A program made the position numbers and the translations under genes. Source: Saccoglossus kowalevskii (lineage: Eukaryota > Hemichordata > Enteropneusta > Harrimaniidae). From it: a stretch of 20,464 nt of DNA. The stretch covers positions 34,556-55,019 of the forward strand of contig NW_003155775.1 in the NCBI RefSeq assembly GCF_000003605.2, given 5' to 3'. Numbering within the stretch: the first letter of the stretch is position 1; each line of letters begins with the position of its first letter. Of this stretch, positions 1 through 8,945 are shown piece by piece. The notes under the pieces were generated by a model that saw only the letters and a list, made by a program, of their open reading frames with translations, was not told the DNA's origin and searched no databases.

Positions 1-56
1 TTTATTAGACCCATATTTCTCGCACATGGGGCAGCGCGATGATTACCGCGCTTTAA
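1..56 (-). mobile_element. Truncated TTAA-bounded foldback element, one arm
   Basis: Read on the minus strand, this stretch begins with TTAA (53-56) and continues AGCGCGGTAATCATCGCGC, matching the arms of the complete element at 4167-4299. The similarity goes on into the interior, where ATATGGGTCTAATA here corresponds to ATATGGGACTCATA there. The arm folds on itself: GCGCG (34-38) pairs with CGCGC (47-51) around an 8-nt loop. If the element has the same length as the complete copy, its other arm lies about 77 bp before the window start. It encodes nothing and is probably a non-autonomous DNA transposon. The family assignment is inference. Confidence 0.55.
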
Positions 57-544
57 CGATATGCTAATAATACTTACTGAACACATAAATACACTTGCCT
101 GTCCCATTACAGATCAACAACAATTAATACGAGCACCGTAAGTCTAATTTTTAACACGTTTTTGCATAAAGACTGTGGTCATTATAGTCACGTTTTTATT
201 GTCTGTCTTTTCCGATCTTTAATATCGTAAGAGGTAATTCCCCCTCATTTTGCTATGCATAACATAAATGCAAAGATAATAAAACAGTCCTACGGCATTT
301 TAAATTCAGATATTACAATTACGTTTAATGTGCTTTATACTGTTTATGTCGGCGATTGATTATGACCAAGGGCACGATTACTCATGGGAACTAGCTTACC
401 TAGAGCTTATAACGAACATATCAGTTCACATGACAACTATGTTTTGAGGTGAATGATAAAATAAGAGATTGTCGGAGTGAAATATTGCAGTTGAAAAAAA
501 TATATAATGCAAAAATAAACTCACTCTGTATTTTATATATACTA
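57..544. other. AT-rich intergenic stretch
   Basis: No coding region is supported here. Short minus-strand open frames at 421-642 overlap the start of the dispersed repeat at 545 and have no recognisable protein features. I see no tRNA-like folds or promoters. Confidence 0.5.
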
Positions 545-682
545 TACGTGTGTTTGTTGGGCAAGTAACGATTATAACATATACTACACAATCGCAGGAA
601 GTGACAAGTGTCATTGTGCACTAAATATGACATATAATGCAATATCGTAGACCGCTATTGTGAAATTACTCTAATCCCAAAT
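545..682 (+). repeat. 138-bp dispersed repeat, copy A
   Basis: This segment recurs in the same orientation at 5618-5754. By eye there are four substitutions and one single-base deletion over 138 bp, about 96% identity. Beyond the shared block a further motif (CTCAGATCA) is also shared, but copy B has seven extra bases (TGAACAT) before it. Upstream of position 545 the two loci are unrelated, so the left boundary is sharp. It contains a short foldback, TGACA-AG-TGTCA. No terminal inverted repeats or poly-A tail are visible. It could be part of a SINE or MITE family, or a local segmental duplication. Confidence 0.8.
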
Positions 683-1036
683 CTCAGATCATAACTTAGA
701 CGAATGCATTGATTTGAACAAAACCAATTATTTTACCTGATGAAGAGGTACTTGCCTAATTAAATATGTGGATGTGGTATATAACATATGTGTTCTATTC
801 TCTACTCAATTCAAAACGTTTGAATATTCAATACACTTGTCTTATGAATCGCGCTCGTTGGCGTCGAAGAAATTCTGTCACGTGAGAATGACGTTGATTG
901 ATTCCAGCCATGTCTAGCATTTAGACATCTTTCTTGTTATGCAATTTGAAAATTTTCGAAATCTCTCAAAAACATTTCTTTTATTGACGGAGTATTGTAG
1001 TTCAAAACTATATCGGCGAAGTGACTGACCAACCAT
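683..1036. other. Intergenic, with a TCACGTGA E-box
   Basis: No gene is seen. At 878-885 there is a palindromic TCACGTGA, the preferred core of bHLH-zip factors of the USF/MITF/TFE type. It lies about 150 bp upstream of the CRE and CTCF-like sites. A single E-box is common by chance, so its role is inference. Confidence 0.3.
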
Positions 1037-1044
1037 TGACGTCA
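1037..1044. promoter_or_regulatory. Full CRE palindrome (CREB/ATF site)
   Basis: TGACGTCA is the complete 8-bp palindromic cAMP-response element, in the context TTGACGTCACA. It lies 12 bp before a CTCF-like core and 31 bp before a CAGGTG E-box. CREB/ATF binding to this octamer is well established in animals. Occupancy here is inference, and no gene start is identified next to it. Confidence 0.4.
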
Positions 1045-1056
1045 CACAACTATTTT

Positions 1057-1070
1057 ACACTAGAGGGCGG
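1057..1070 (+). promoter_or_regulatory. CTCF-like core motif
   Basis: ACACTAGAGGGCGG matches the conserved core of the bilaterian CTCF motif (CCASYAGRKGGCRS) at every position but the first. The sequence TAGAGGGCG is the high-information part. It stands out as a GC-rich island in AT-rich surroundings. CTCF is a zinc-finger insulator and architecture protein of bilaterians. Without a position-weight-matrix score or ChIP data this remains a candidate. Confidence 0.4.
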
Positions 1071-1075
1071 AACTT

Positions 1076-1081
1076 CAGGTG
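1076..1081 (+). promoter_or_regulatory. CAGGTG E-box beside the CTCF-like core
   Basis: CAGGTG is the Snail/ZEB and some bHLH E-box core, five bases after the CTCF-like motif. It is weak alone and is recorded because it completes a 45-bp cluster. Confidence 0.2.
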
Positions 1082-1699
1082 TTTTGAGTACATTTTAGTA
1101 TGATTTAAATTTACAGAACCATAATAATTCGCAATATTCACCCGAAAATAGCTGGTAGTTATTATTTCATTTCTATTTCAAATCCGTGTTTTTGCTAAAT
1201 GCTAATCTCAATTTTGTTTCCCATCAGAAATTATCACTTATCAATTTTAGTCGTTAGTCGACCGAATTTAATATACGTACGATATAAATATTAATATTTA
1301 ACTATGTGATGACCATATTAAAATACCAATAAACAGTACATAACAATATTTTTGCACAAAAAATAGACCGAAGAAAAGCGATTGTCACAATAATTAATTA
1401 AATAAATTCGTTCGGCGAGATATATAGTGTTTCTATGCTAATTCCCAAGAAAGAGCATTTCTGAAGAAGCCTAGTTGGTTTAATTGTGTTTTATTTAGCA
1501 AAAACGAATGTATATTGCTAATATATCTATGTCTTCTTAACAAACTAGAACATTACATTGAAAGCTGTGACGTTTGGTATAATATAAAAGGAAATATGTA
1601 CAGCAATTTTAATATTGAAACACGAAAACGTTTGGCAAACATTCGAACTAACAGCTTGAATTATAGGGAATGCAATACGTGTAGCCATTATAATAAGTT
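1082..1699. other. AT-rich intergenic stretch
   Basis: No gene, RNA or repeat is recognised. A 71-codon plus-strand frame at 1515-1730 is rich in Asn, Tyr and Ile as expected of AT-rich DNA, begins at a non-ATG codon and runs into the palindromes at 1700-1740. I treat it as non-coding. Confidence 0.5.
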
Positions 1700-1740
1700 A
1701 ATGTATTCCAATATCGAATATTGCTATTGAATAATACATT
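1700..1740. repeat. Nested inverted repeat upstream of the X-box
   Basis: The outer arms AATGTATT (1700-1707) and AATACATT (1733-1740) are exact reverse complements. Inside them CAATATCGAATATTG (1709-1723) is itself a palindrome with 6-bp arms and a 3-nt centre. TTCGATATTCG follows at 1740-1750, so the ATATCGAA word recurs inverted. It ends 12 bp before the RFX palindrome. It may be a binding-site cluster or chance AT-rich symmetry. Confidence 0.35.
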
Positions 1741-1752
1741 TCGATATTCGCA

Positions 1753-1766
1753 GTTACCATGGTAAC
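1753..1766. promoter_or_regulatory. Perfect RFX X-box palindrome
   Basis: GTTACCATGGTAAC fits the RFX X-box consensus (RYYRCC, two bases, RGNAAC) exactly and is a perfect palindrome, extended one base each side to a 16-bp palindrome. RFX winged-helix factors bind such sites as dimers and are best known for controlling ciliary genes. No nearby start codon of a recognisable gene was found, so the target is unknown. A site this symmetric should bind strongly if accessible; that part is inference. Confidence 0.5.
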
Positions 1767-1808
1767 TATGTTCCCTTTAATATGTTTGGCATTTGCGATA
1801 CTCAGCCA

Positions 1809-1838
1809 ATATACATATACATATATACATATATATTT
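1809..1838. repeat. Short TA/CA microsatellite
   Basis: Alternating ATATACATATACATATATAC-type sequence about 30 bp long. It is simple repeat sequence. A frame reading through it gives only alternating Ile-Tyr and is not coding. Confidence 0.6.
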
Positions 1839-1908
1839 GAAATAGAAACAGTATCAAATCTGACATTGGAACGTATTGTGTATTTTAGAGACATGTTTAA
1901 AATTTGCG

Positions 1909-2013
1909 TTAAAGAGACGCAGAATATATGTGAACGACATGCTATTAAGTACACCCGTGATTGCTAATTGAACTACTAGTAATATTTTTGGCGTCGTGGT
2001 TATCGACGCTTTA
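1909..2013. mobile_element. Possible decayed foldback element
   Basis: The right part (1991-2009) is a hairpin with GCGTCG pairing CGACGC around a 7-nt loop, followed by TTTA. Its reverse complement resembles the arm of the element at 4167-4299. Relative to the other copies both stem strands differ together, so pairing is kept. A TTAAAGAGACGCAG sequence beginning at 1909 resembles the opposite arm, which would give an element of about 105 bp. The outer TTAA on the right is not intact. The match is weak and could be chance. Confidence 0.25.
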
Positions 2014-4166
2014 CTAATGAGCGTAAATTGTGCTTATGGAAGGCAATTTTAATCTCGCGATCTCCGCTAAAAGAAACGAATCTGGGAATGGAAAGTTTAG
2101 GTTATTCGACAGTCAAGGAACCGCCAGAGGACACCCTTGGTTGCAATATACTATAGGCATCTCTAGGGAGGACTAACGATTGCACACTGAGTTTTGACTA
2201 CGGAAGAAGAGTTGATAAAGGCCTTGTCCCTAGACCATTTTACAAAATGTAAATAGGGTGAATATATTAATAATACGCAAGCGTTTCAGATGTAACCGAA
2301 AACAAACAAAAAATACAAGGACGGATCATAATGAGAGTGAACTTTGGTCAAGGTACGTCGGTAAGTAAGTGAAACGATTCCTCAAACGCTTGGGGCAATC
2401 ATCTGAGTACGATAACACTGCACGCTAATGAGGAGACGTAGTAAGAAACAACATGTATTTGATGTCACGGCTACTTTGACTAGCCCACCAGTGATCGCCT
2501 ACTAAATATATATTCGTGCATTTATCCAGACATAATGCGCTGAATGAAATAAATCAGTATGCGTATATTTTTGGCATTCAAGGTCAATTTAAAACATACC
2601 TGTGGTTTGTTCGCCAACAAATCATTTCAGTAAATTCAGCGCTCACAAAAAACAACCTTTGGGTAACAATACTGAAAAAAATTGGATTACAGCGGATCCA
2701 CGCTGTCATCAGAATGAAAATTAAATCATTCCTATTTGTTTTCAGTTGATATAATTACACATTTAGAATGTGAATTGACTCACGGTTTCCGTGTGTGGAA
2801 TATCAAATAGCCTCTAATATAACATTTTATTTGGCGCTGAGTATTCTAATGGATGATGATGATGATACGTGCAAATCTATCACCACGCACTTACATACAT
2901 CGTCCGTCAGTGTTAGGTATATGGGGCATATGTAAAGAATGGAATATTCCACGTATAAGCTGTGGGACTGAAGATGTAGCCGCTTCATTACACCTCATTC
3001 CAAAATTATGCAAAAGCACGATAACAACAGCAATGGCCTTCTCAACTGACAACAGAATGATTGACAAATACACAAGGACTAATAACTTGTCATCTTAAGA
3101 TACTTAACATTATAACAGTAGTGGGTCTCTTGTCCACATTTTCATTTGGTCGATAAAATCATTTGATGTCACTCTGTATAGTATATTCTTGAGTTGACAC
3201 AACGCATTCTACAGCTGCAGTCAAAAACACGTTAAAAACGCATTTTCTAGCAGAAAACATCTAAGTAATATTGACATGTTAAGACAGCAACATTTAACGT
3301 AACATACATGTACTCTTCGACAAAACAAGAAAAGACTCTCGTCTTACTCTAACATGTTGAGTGGGTTGTCTTTCCGAAAACGGGAAATCCATGTTTATAC
3401 AAAAGGTCACATTTGTAGAGGCACACTTGACCTGCAAATACTTTCACGATTACAATAGAAATCAATATAAAATCGTCGTAGTGAAAATGAAGTAGCCTTG
3501 TCCACCCTGTGTAAATTGCGCACTCCTTCTTCCCCCCGTGTATAACACTTGAGGTGACCCTTCAGTTCTATTATTACCTCTTCCAATTAGCGAACACAAC
3601 GTACTCAACGATTTTTTTCTAGATGCAAATTATATGTTTAGATTCTAATTAAGAATGACGTGAACCGCTGGTAACGACAGATTAGTTTAGGTTTTTAATG
3701 TAAAATAACCAACAATATGCGTGCTGTATTCTTGGACTTAATTAGAGGTCAAATCCCCAAAATGGGACGTCGTATATTTTGTATCATAATATCACATACA
3801 TGTCAGTCAACATGCAGCCGGGATGACTACATTCGTACTCGAAATAGCGATACTAATGTAACTTAAAACCTTTTAGCGCTCCACATTGATTAGTTACTAA
3901 GGGAAAATAGAATTACGATAAGCATCACGAATGTCAGTGTCATGTTCACAATCAGGATGTAAAAGTATTGACGAGTGTTTTCCTGGTACGCATCTGTGTA
4001 TGTAGCACGTCTTCTTTAAAGTTAATTTAAATATAGCATGTACTTGTACCAAGGATTTTATTATTAATGCGCGATTCAAAAATGTCTAATCCACCACTTG
4101 AATATAGATTGCAATAACATAGGTAATATGCAAAGAGCACGTGTAGCACGGTATAATAAGTTGACA
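2014..4166. other. Long intergenic stretch without a recognisable gene
   Basis: All open frames here are under about 82 codons, overlap on opposite strands and show no recognisable domain. (GAT)5 lies at 2852-2866. The word TTTTACAAAATG at about 2239-2250 also forms one arm of the palindrome at 18010-18034. I see no promoter, tRNA or mobile element that I can support. Confidence 0.5.
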
Positions 4167-4299
4167 TTAAAGGGCGGCAGTCGTCGTGCCGCGTCCTGTT
4201 CGATATGGGACTCATAGCAACATACACAACGCGTGTAAAATACATTGTTTATTTACATGAAATTCGAACACGCGCTGCGCGACGACCACCGCGCTTTAA
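4167..4299. mobile_element. 133-bp TTAA-bounded inverted-repeat element (MITE-like)
   Basis: The left arm starts TTAAAGGGCGGCAGTCGTCG at 4167. The right arm, read on the minus strand from 4299, starts TTAAAGCGCGGTGGTCGTCG. The arms match at 19 of the first 23 positions, and TGTTCGA is shared about 30 bp in, so the inverted repeats extend roughly 40 bp. Both ends are TTAA, the target-site duplication expected of piggyBac-superfamily elements, although the arm sequence is not one I recognise. Each arm also forms its own hairpin: GCGGCA with TGCCGC on the left, GCGCG with CGCGC on the right. It encodes no protein and would depend on a transposase elsewhere. A partial copy is at 1-56. Confidence 0.6.
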
Positions 4300-4737
4300 G
4301 CTATGACAGTCCTAAGAAACAAGACATGAGTGTTTGATAATTAATTTCGTTTATGCTTCAGTTTTGGAAAACGATGTATTGCCTAAACAATTCATTTACA
4401 GATCTTTCTGTACAGGTTGATTAACATCTTTCCAGGGTTATATTACTTAGATTTTCGTGTTCTCTATTTTATAGACGAAATCATAGCCGAATACTAACAT
4501 GAATAATATAGGTATATGCCTCGTATCATGATAACACACATAGACAACACTCGTTTACTGGACTTATACCGTCACACGAACTGTTATTAAATCAACTTTA
4601 CGAAACACATTCAATTGTATCCCCGTACCCAAGTAGCAAGTTGTACACACGGCCAGAGGCACATTGTTAAATAACAGTGTCAGAGTTGCATACAAATCAT
4701 CTAATTATGAATATTTCCCTCGACGCTACTTTACGAT
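4300..4737. other. AT-rich intergenic stretch
   Basis: Nothing recognisable is found here: no open frame of note, no repeat and no clear regulatory motif. Confidence 0.5.
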
Positions 4738-4788
4738 TTCCAATTGCGAAATTGGAATAATTACAGTGGGATTGCAGACGAAATCCCA
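4738..4788 (+). other. Two adjacent perfect hairpins
   Basis: TTCCAATT (4738-4745) pairs with AATTGGAA (4750-4757) across GCGA, a loop of the stable GNRA class. Nine bases on, TGGGATT (4767-4773) pairs with AATCCCA (4782-4788) across eight bases. Two perfect stems of 8 and 7 bp in 51 bp is unusual in this window. I recognise no RNA family, and there is no flanking gene to suggest a UTR element. Confidence 0.3.
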
Positions 4789-5617
4789 GCAGTAGAACAG
4801 TAATTTGAAAACAATTGGTGAATTCCACCTAATCTATTCTGCCAAACTAGTTGATTTATATTATATGATATAACCTATTTCGCTCAAATCCCACACAATG
4901 AATGAAGCTAGTTAATAAAGTTTATAGTAGTTTACACACAGCGAACAATTTATAATAACAAGAAAAAACATATGTTACATTTTGTCATTCATTTCTTGCT
5001 TATAGTGACATAATAAAATCCAATCAATGTATCATATCATATCTATACTTTACAGTGTATGTCTAATTTATTTGTCAATTGTCACGAGGTGCCGTAGGTG
5101 AAATTATAGAGACCATTTAACCAAATTAGCAATTATGTAACATTCTTCAAATTCAGACGAAATTCATGCCTTGTTGTGTCTATAACAATACAAGTTGACC
5201 GAGAGCCATGAAAATTTCAACGCAATTTTTTGTCAGTAAGAAGATATTTGACGTCGAATGATGCATATCATATGTATAAATGGTCGGAAATACCTCTTGG
5301 AATTTTTCCGGATGTCAACAGTGTACGTGCCCATTGAACAAAATTGATACATTGTCATATAGCAATATTGGGAATCGTGCACTGAGTCTGAGAAGGTTTA
5401 TGGAGTGCATGATACAGTTGATCGTGGTCACCATTCAAAATATACATATACGCCAGCTGTGTCTTTCTTTGTACAGTTTTAAGTTGCATTATGAACTGAA
5501 TTAGCAACTGATGCGAACATATATACACGCAGTCATACATTGTCTCAGTGATGTCACTTCTATGTTAATTAAACAATTCGATGGATTGTATATGAGTGAG
5601 AAGATTTCACAAAACCG
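4789..5617. other. AT-rich intergenic stretch
   Basis: No gene is supported. Short open frames on both strands at 5280-5540 overlap one another and have no recognisable motif. The duplicated repeat begins at 5618. Confidence 0.5.
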
Positions 5618-5754
5618 TACGTGTGTTTATTGGGCAAGTAAGGATTATAACGTATACTACACAATCGCAGGAAGTGACAAGTGTCATTGTGCACTAAATA
5701 TGACATATAATGCAATATTGTAGACCGCTATTGTGAATTACTCTAATCCCAAAT
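5618..5754 (+). repeat. 138-bp dispersed repeat, copy B (137 bp)
   Basis: Second copy of the block at 545-682, same orientation, one base shorter through loss of an A in GAAATT. After the shared block, TGAACAT is present only here, and then the shared CTCAGATCA resumes. The left flank (GATTTCACAAAACCG) is unrelated to that of copy A. The high identity means recent duplication, recent transposition or gene conversion. A 70-codon frame at 5511-5723 runs through it and is not evidence of a gene. Confidence 0.8.
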
Positions 5755-7665
5755 TGAACATCTCAGATCACGCTGGTATTAATTTCAGACATATGTCCAT
5801 ATATATCAGCCTACTAATAGCGTGTACACAATGCATCTCAGCTCCCAAGCCTAATTAACATCATGTTCATGTGTTGCCAATATTTTTATCTCCGTTGAAA
5901 CGTTAACAAGAATAAGAATTTAATTAGGTATTAACCTGCATCAAATTGTAAATGAAACTTTGCGAACATGTCTTTGAAATAAATTGCTTCTATTAAAAAT
6001 GTAAGCCTGCTTCTGAACCCTAACAATGAGAACTATTTCATCTGATAGTCCATCGCCCCATTAGCCTTACATTCATGATTGTCCGGTGTGATGATTGCTT
6101 TTCATGTTTGCCTCTTTCATTGTCTCATTAAACCGATGAGTTATGAGGTATAATGTCACAATCCCAATAGGCGTATGCATGCCAAATTGTCGGATGATAA
6201 CAGAAGAATAACGTCAGGAGAAGTAAATAATTCTATAATTACAGATTTTAGATGTATGGCCTGCGACTTGGGCTTTGCATAATTACCAAGATAAAGTTAC
6301 AATGGCGAATTAAATTACTGCGAATTTAGCAGATATTATCCATGATCTAAGTAAATAAATCTATCGCGTTATAAAGTTACTTTTCATTAAATGAATTTAC
6401 TGCTAGGATTACAAAAATTCAGCTGGCTGATGCGTTTTCACCATATGTGAGGCTTAATCTATTTACAAAAGTAAACATTATCTCCACGTCATTCATCGCC
6501 GACAGATAACAATTCGTTCTATAGTAAGAATCGTTTACTTCATTGAAGACGCACAAGTAGTAATCAATACGATACGACACACATCTACGTATTCGATCAG
6601 TTAAGGATCCCACTAAGTTTCAATGGATGGCTGTCGGTGTACTTTACGCATGGAAGGCAAGTCTGATAAGTCTTTGTTCAAATTCCGGCACAAAAGAAGT
6701 TTTCTGTGGAAGAAATAACAGCATGTCGTTCAGTCATCCAGCTGCATATGAAACACTAATGTAAAGATTATCAGCTAACATCAGCAATTTGTAGTGATGA
6801 AATGATTTTTTTACTCGTGAAAGACCCATATGCTTTTAATAGTAGTGCAGGAAAATATAAATCCTATCAGAATTACTGTATGCTATATCGAATAAAAACA
6901 TTACCAAACACTGAGTTAATCCTTTCCAACTAGTATCGTACGACGATTACGATTATGATTAAAATATTTATCACCTGATTGAATGTACACCCAAAGCGTC
7001 GTCAATGTCGATCAATTTGAAGTGTGATTGATGTTTTTATATGGTGGCTTAGTGTTAATATAGTATAGTATACTTGGTTGTAATCAAGAGGAATTTGGTA
7101 ACAAGGAAGACAGCTAAAAATCGGTCTGTTATTTTGACGTTCTCTAAACGTTACTAAACATGCTACTAAAACAACCTGAGAAATGCTTGAGCATTTGACA
7201 TTCCAATGATTGTCTATAAAAAATACCTGGCTATTGCATCGTTTTTTGACACTTTCACTTTTTAACACTTTCATTTTTACCTGTAACGCTGTGGGATGGA
7301 AAACTGTGATACAACCAAATAACTACAGATGTGCTACTGACAATCTGTTGGACATGATGTAATTAGAAAACTAAAGCATAGATAATAACATCGAAAAGCA
7401 GGTTTATTGTACATTGCCAGGAAAAAAAAACTATTCACAACACAAAAACACTTCAGCGTAACACCACCTACAGATTTGCCCAGAAGGACATATTTACTAA
7501 ATTATATTCGGTCTTATTAGCATACCGACATAGCATGCGTCCTCGACAAATTATCAACGTACTGAGTTGGACATATCTATTGTGGTACATATTATTCGGC
7601 ATTTGCAACAATTTTAACACTCAAACAGAAACGCTACATCTACATAAACTGCTTCTTGAGTAATT
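5755..7665. other. Long intergenic stretch
   Basis: I find no recognisable gene. Minus-strand frames at 6419-6613 (64 codons) and 7002-7274 (90 codons) lack any family motif. The second has a mixed composition that could belong to an exon, but no flanking splice sites stood out. Confidence 0.45.
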
Positions 7666-8091
7666 TCAATATTGTGTGTTGCATGTGATATCGATACTGT
7701 ACTCTCCAATTACAATTTTAAAAGTGATTGCTGCTAGGGCAAAGTGCGCAACAAGATCTATCCCATCTTCATCTTCAATTGTTGTGTATCTGTTTAGAGT
7801 GTGCTCAGTATCCCCGTCTTTAAGAGCAGATACGAAAATAACCCAACTTCCATCCAGATTTCCATCATTTATTTGTTTGGTGAATGTAAGCCTGAAGAAA
7901 TAAAATTGCTTACGTGCATGTTCAACTGTCAGACTAATGAGGTGTTCATGGTTGACATTATTTTTCGATGCGGATGCTCCATATGTGATAATAGTAAGAG
8001 TACACTGACACCAGGTATATGAGAAAGACCTTCCAAATACCGCACTGAAATTCCATTTTTGCCAACTGTTGTAATTATTTTCGACATTCAA
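7666..8091 (-). CDS. Candidate coding exon or gene fragment, unknown product
   Basis: An uninterrupted minus-strand frame of 141 codons ends at TGA (7666-7668). It has no ATG anywhere: the first codon of the frame after the upstream stop region that can start is TTG, so it is not a simple single-exon gene. Inside it, a strong pyrimidine tract ending in CAG places a splice acceptor at 7892-7894. An exon would then cover about 7666-7891 and encode some 74 residues beginning LTFTKQINDGNLDGSW. That part has a balanced, acidic composition (GDTEH, EDEDGID) followed by a hydrophobic stretch (LVAHFALAAITFKIVIG), unlike the AT-driven frames elsewhere. A GTAAGC donor lies only some 20 bases before the acceptor, too close for an intron. 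I do not recognise the family. A pseudogene or chance frame is possible. Confidence 0.3.
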   Translation of the reverse strand: MNVENNYNSWQKWNFSAVFGRSFSYTWCQCTLTIITYGASASKNNVNHEHLISLTVEHARKQFYFFRLTFTKQINDGNLDGSWVIFVSALKDGDTEHTLNRYTTIEDEDGIDLVAHFALAAITFKIVIGEYSIDITCNTQY

Positions 8092-8100
8092 AGTCAGATA

Positions 8101-8660
8101 TTATTTGTTTATCAGCTGAAGTCGTATACATATTACTCGTACTACAAGGAAGGGAGGAGAATGAACATCGACCACTATGCTAAGGTATTTACTATCTTAA
8201 TATTTTGATTATAACTGGTTATCGGATCTGGATCCTAATCTTATTGGCGTTCTTGTTTTCATGAAAAAAAGATTGCCTACTAGCAAATAATCTATTGCGA
8301 GAGATCGTCCACAATGGTTTGTTATATAGGCTGTATTATGTTTACATTGTTCCTAGACGCATGCGCATATGAGGCGTTGTCTTATACTGTCACTATTTTA
8401 CTCAGATCAACATACGTTACTGTTCTTCCAGTGATTCAAGCGTTGTATTGCATCTCTCCGTATAACACACAGCTACTCATGATTCTGGCGGAATATGTCC
8501 AGTGATAGAAGATAATTGAGTGATGTATATTCGACAAACGCTGTTGCTTAGAAATGTATATAATGTTAGTGTTGGTCGCCAATGTATAACATAATGGATA
8601 GGTTGTGTTCATATGGGTGATTTTATTTATATTTAAGGGGATACAGGTAATATTATTCAC
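8101..8660. other. Intergenic stretch
   Basis: No gene is supported. A 63-codon plus frame (8314-8505) and an 85-codon minus frame (8436-8693) overlap each other and show no recognisable features. Confidence 0.45.
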
Positions 8661-8945
8661 ATGACAAAGACATATAAAACCACCAGGCAACACATATTAT
8701 TAATAATAATATTATGTATCGCAATTGTGAAATACGTTAGATGCGAGAAAAGCGCCCACCCCACTGATATGTGTGGGAGGCGTGGGCAAGCGGTCAACTC
8801 GATTGACTATGTGGGTGATGTAGCCCGGTTTGTTTCCATGCGACGAATATGTGGTCACAAAGCGAATTGCAGTATCTTTGACCAGATTATACGTGCTTTG
8901 TTAATTGATATTTATTTTACTCAAAAACGAAACTGTTATTGTTGA
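8661..8945 (+). CDS. Candidate small secreted or anchored protein, unknown
   Basis: A 94-codon frame starts at ATG, with an in-frame TAA about 30 bp upstream. The N-terminus is basic (KTYKTTR) and is followed by a hydrophobic core LLIIILCIAIV (about residues 13-23), then KYVRCEKS, which resembles a signal peptide with cleavage near residue 28. The mature part would have cysteines at about 38, 64, 70, 92 and 94 and a basic, helical-looking tail. Neither the cysteine spacing nor the sequence matches a peptide family I know. The Kozak context (CACATGA) is moderate. No promoter or poly(A) signal is assigned. AT-rich DNA easily produces hydrophobic N-termini, so chance remains the leading alternative. 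Confidence 0.2.
   Translation: MTKTYKTTRQHILLIIILCIAIVKYVRCEKSAHPTDMCGRRGQAVNSIDYVGDVARFVSMRRICGHKANCSIFDQIIRALLIDIYFTQKRNCYC

Noticed and set aside
421-642. Two overlapping minus-strand frames
   Set aside because: They run into the duplicated 138-bp repeat and lack any motif.
2852-2866. (GAT)5 run
   Set aside because: It is too short to be meaningful beyond a minor simple repeat.
4190-4272. tRNA B-box-like GTTCGA words in the foldback arms
   Set aside because: The neighbouring bases do not form a T-arm stem and no A-box or cloverleaf is found, so this is not evidence of a tRNA or tRNA-derived SINE.
5511-5723. 70-codon plus-strand frame
   Set aside because: Much of it is the repeat copy B. 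The equivalent repeat copy A is not coding in that frame with a shared start.
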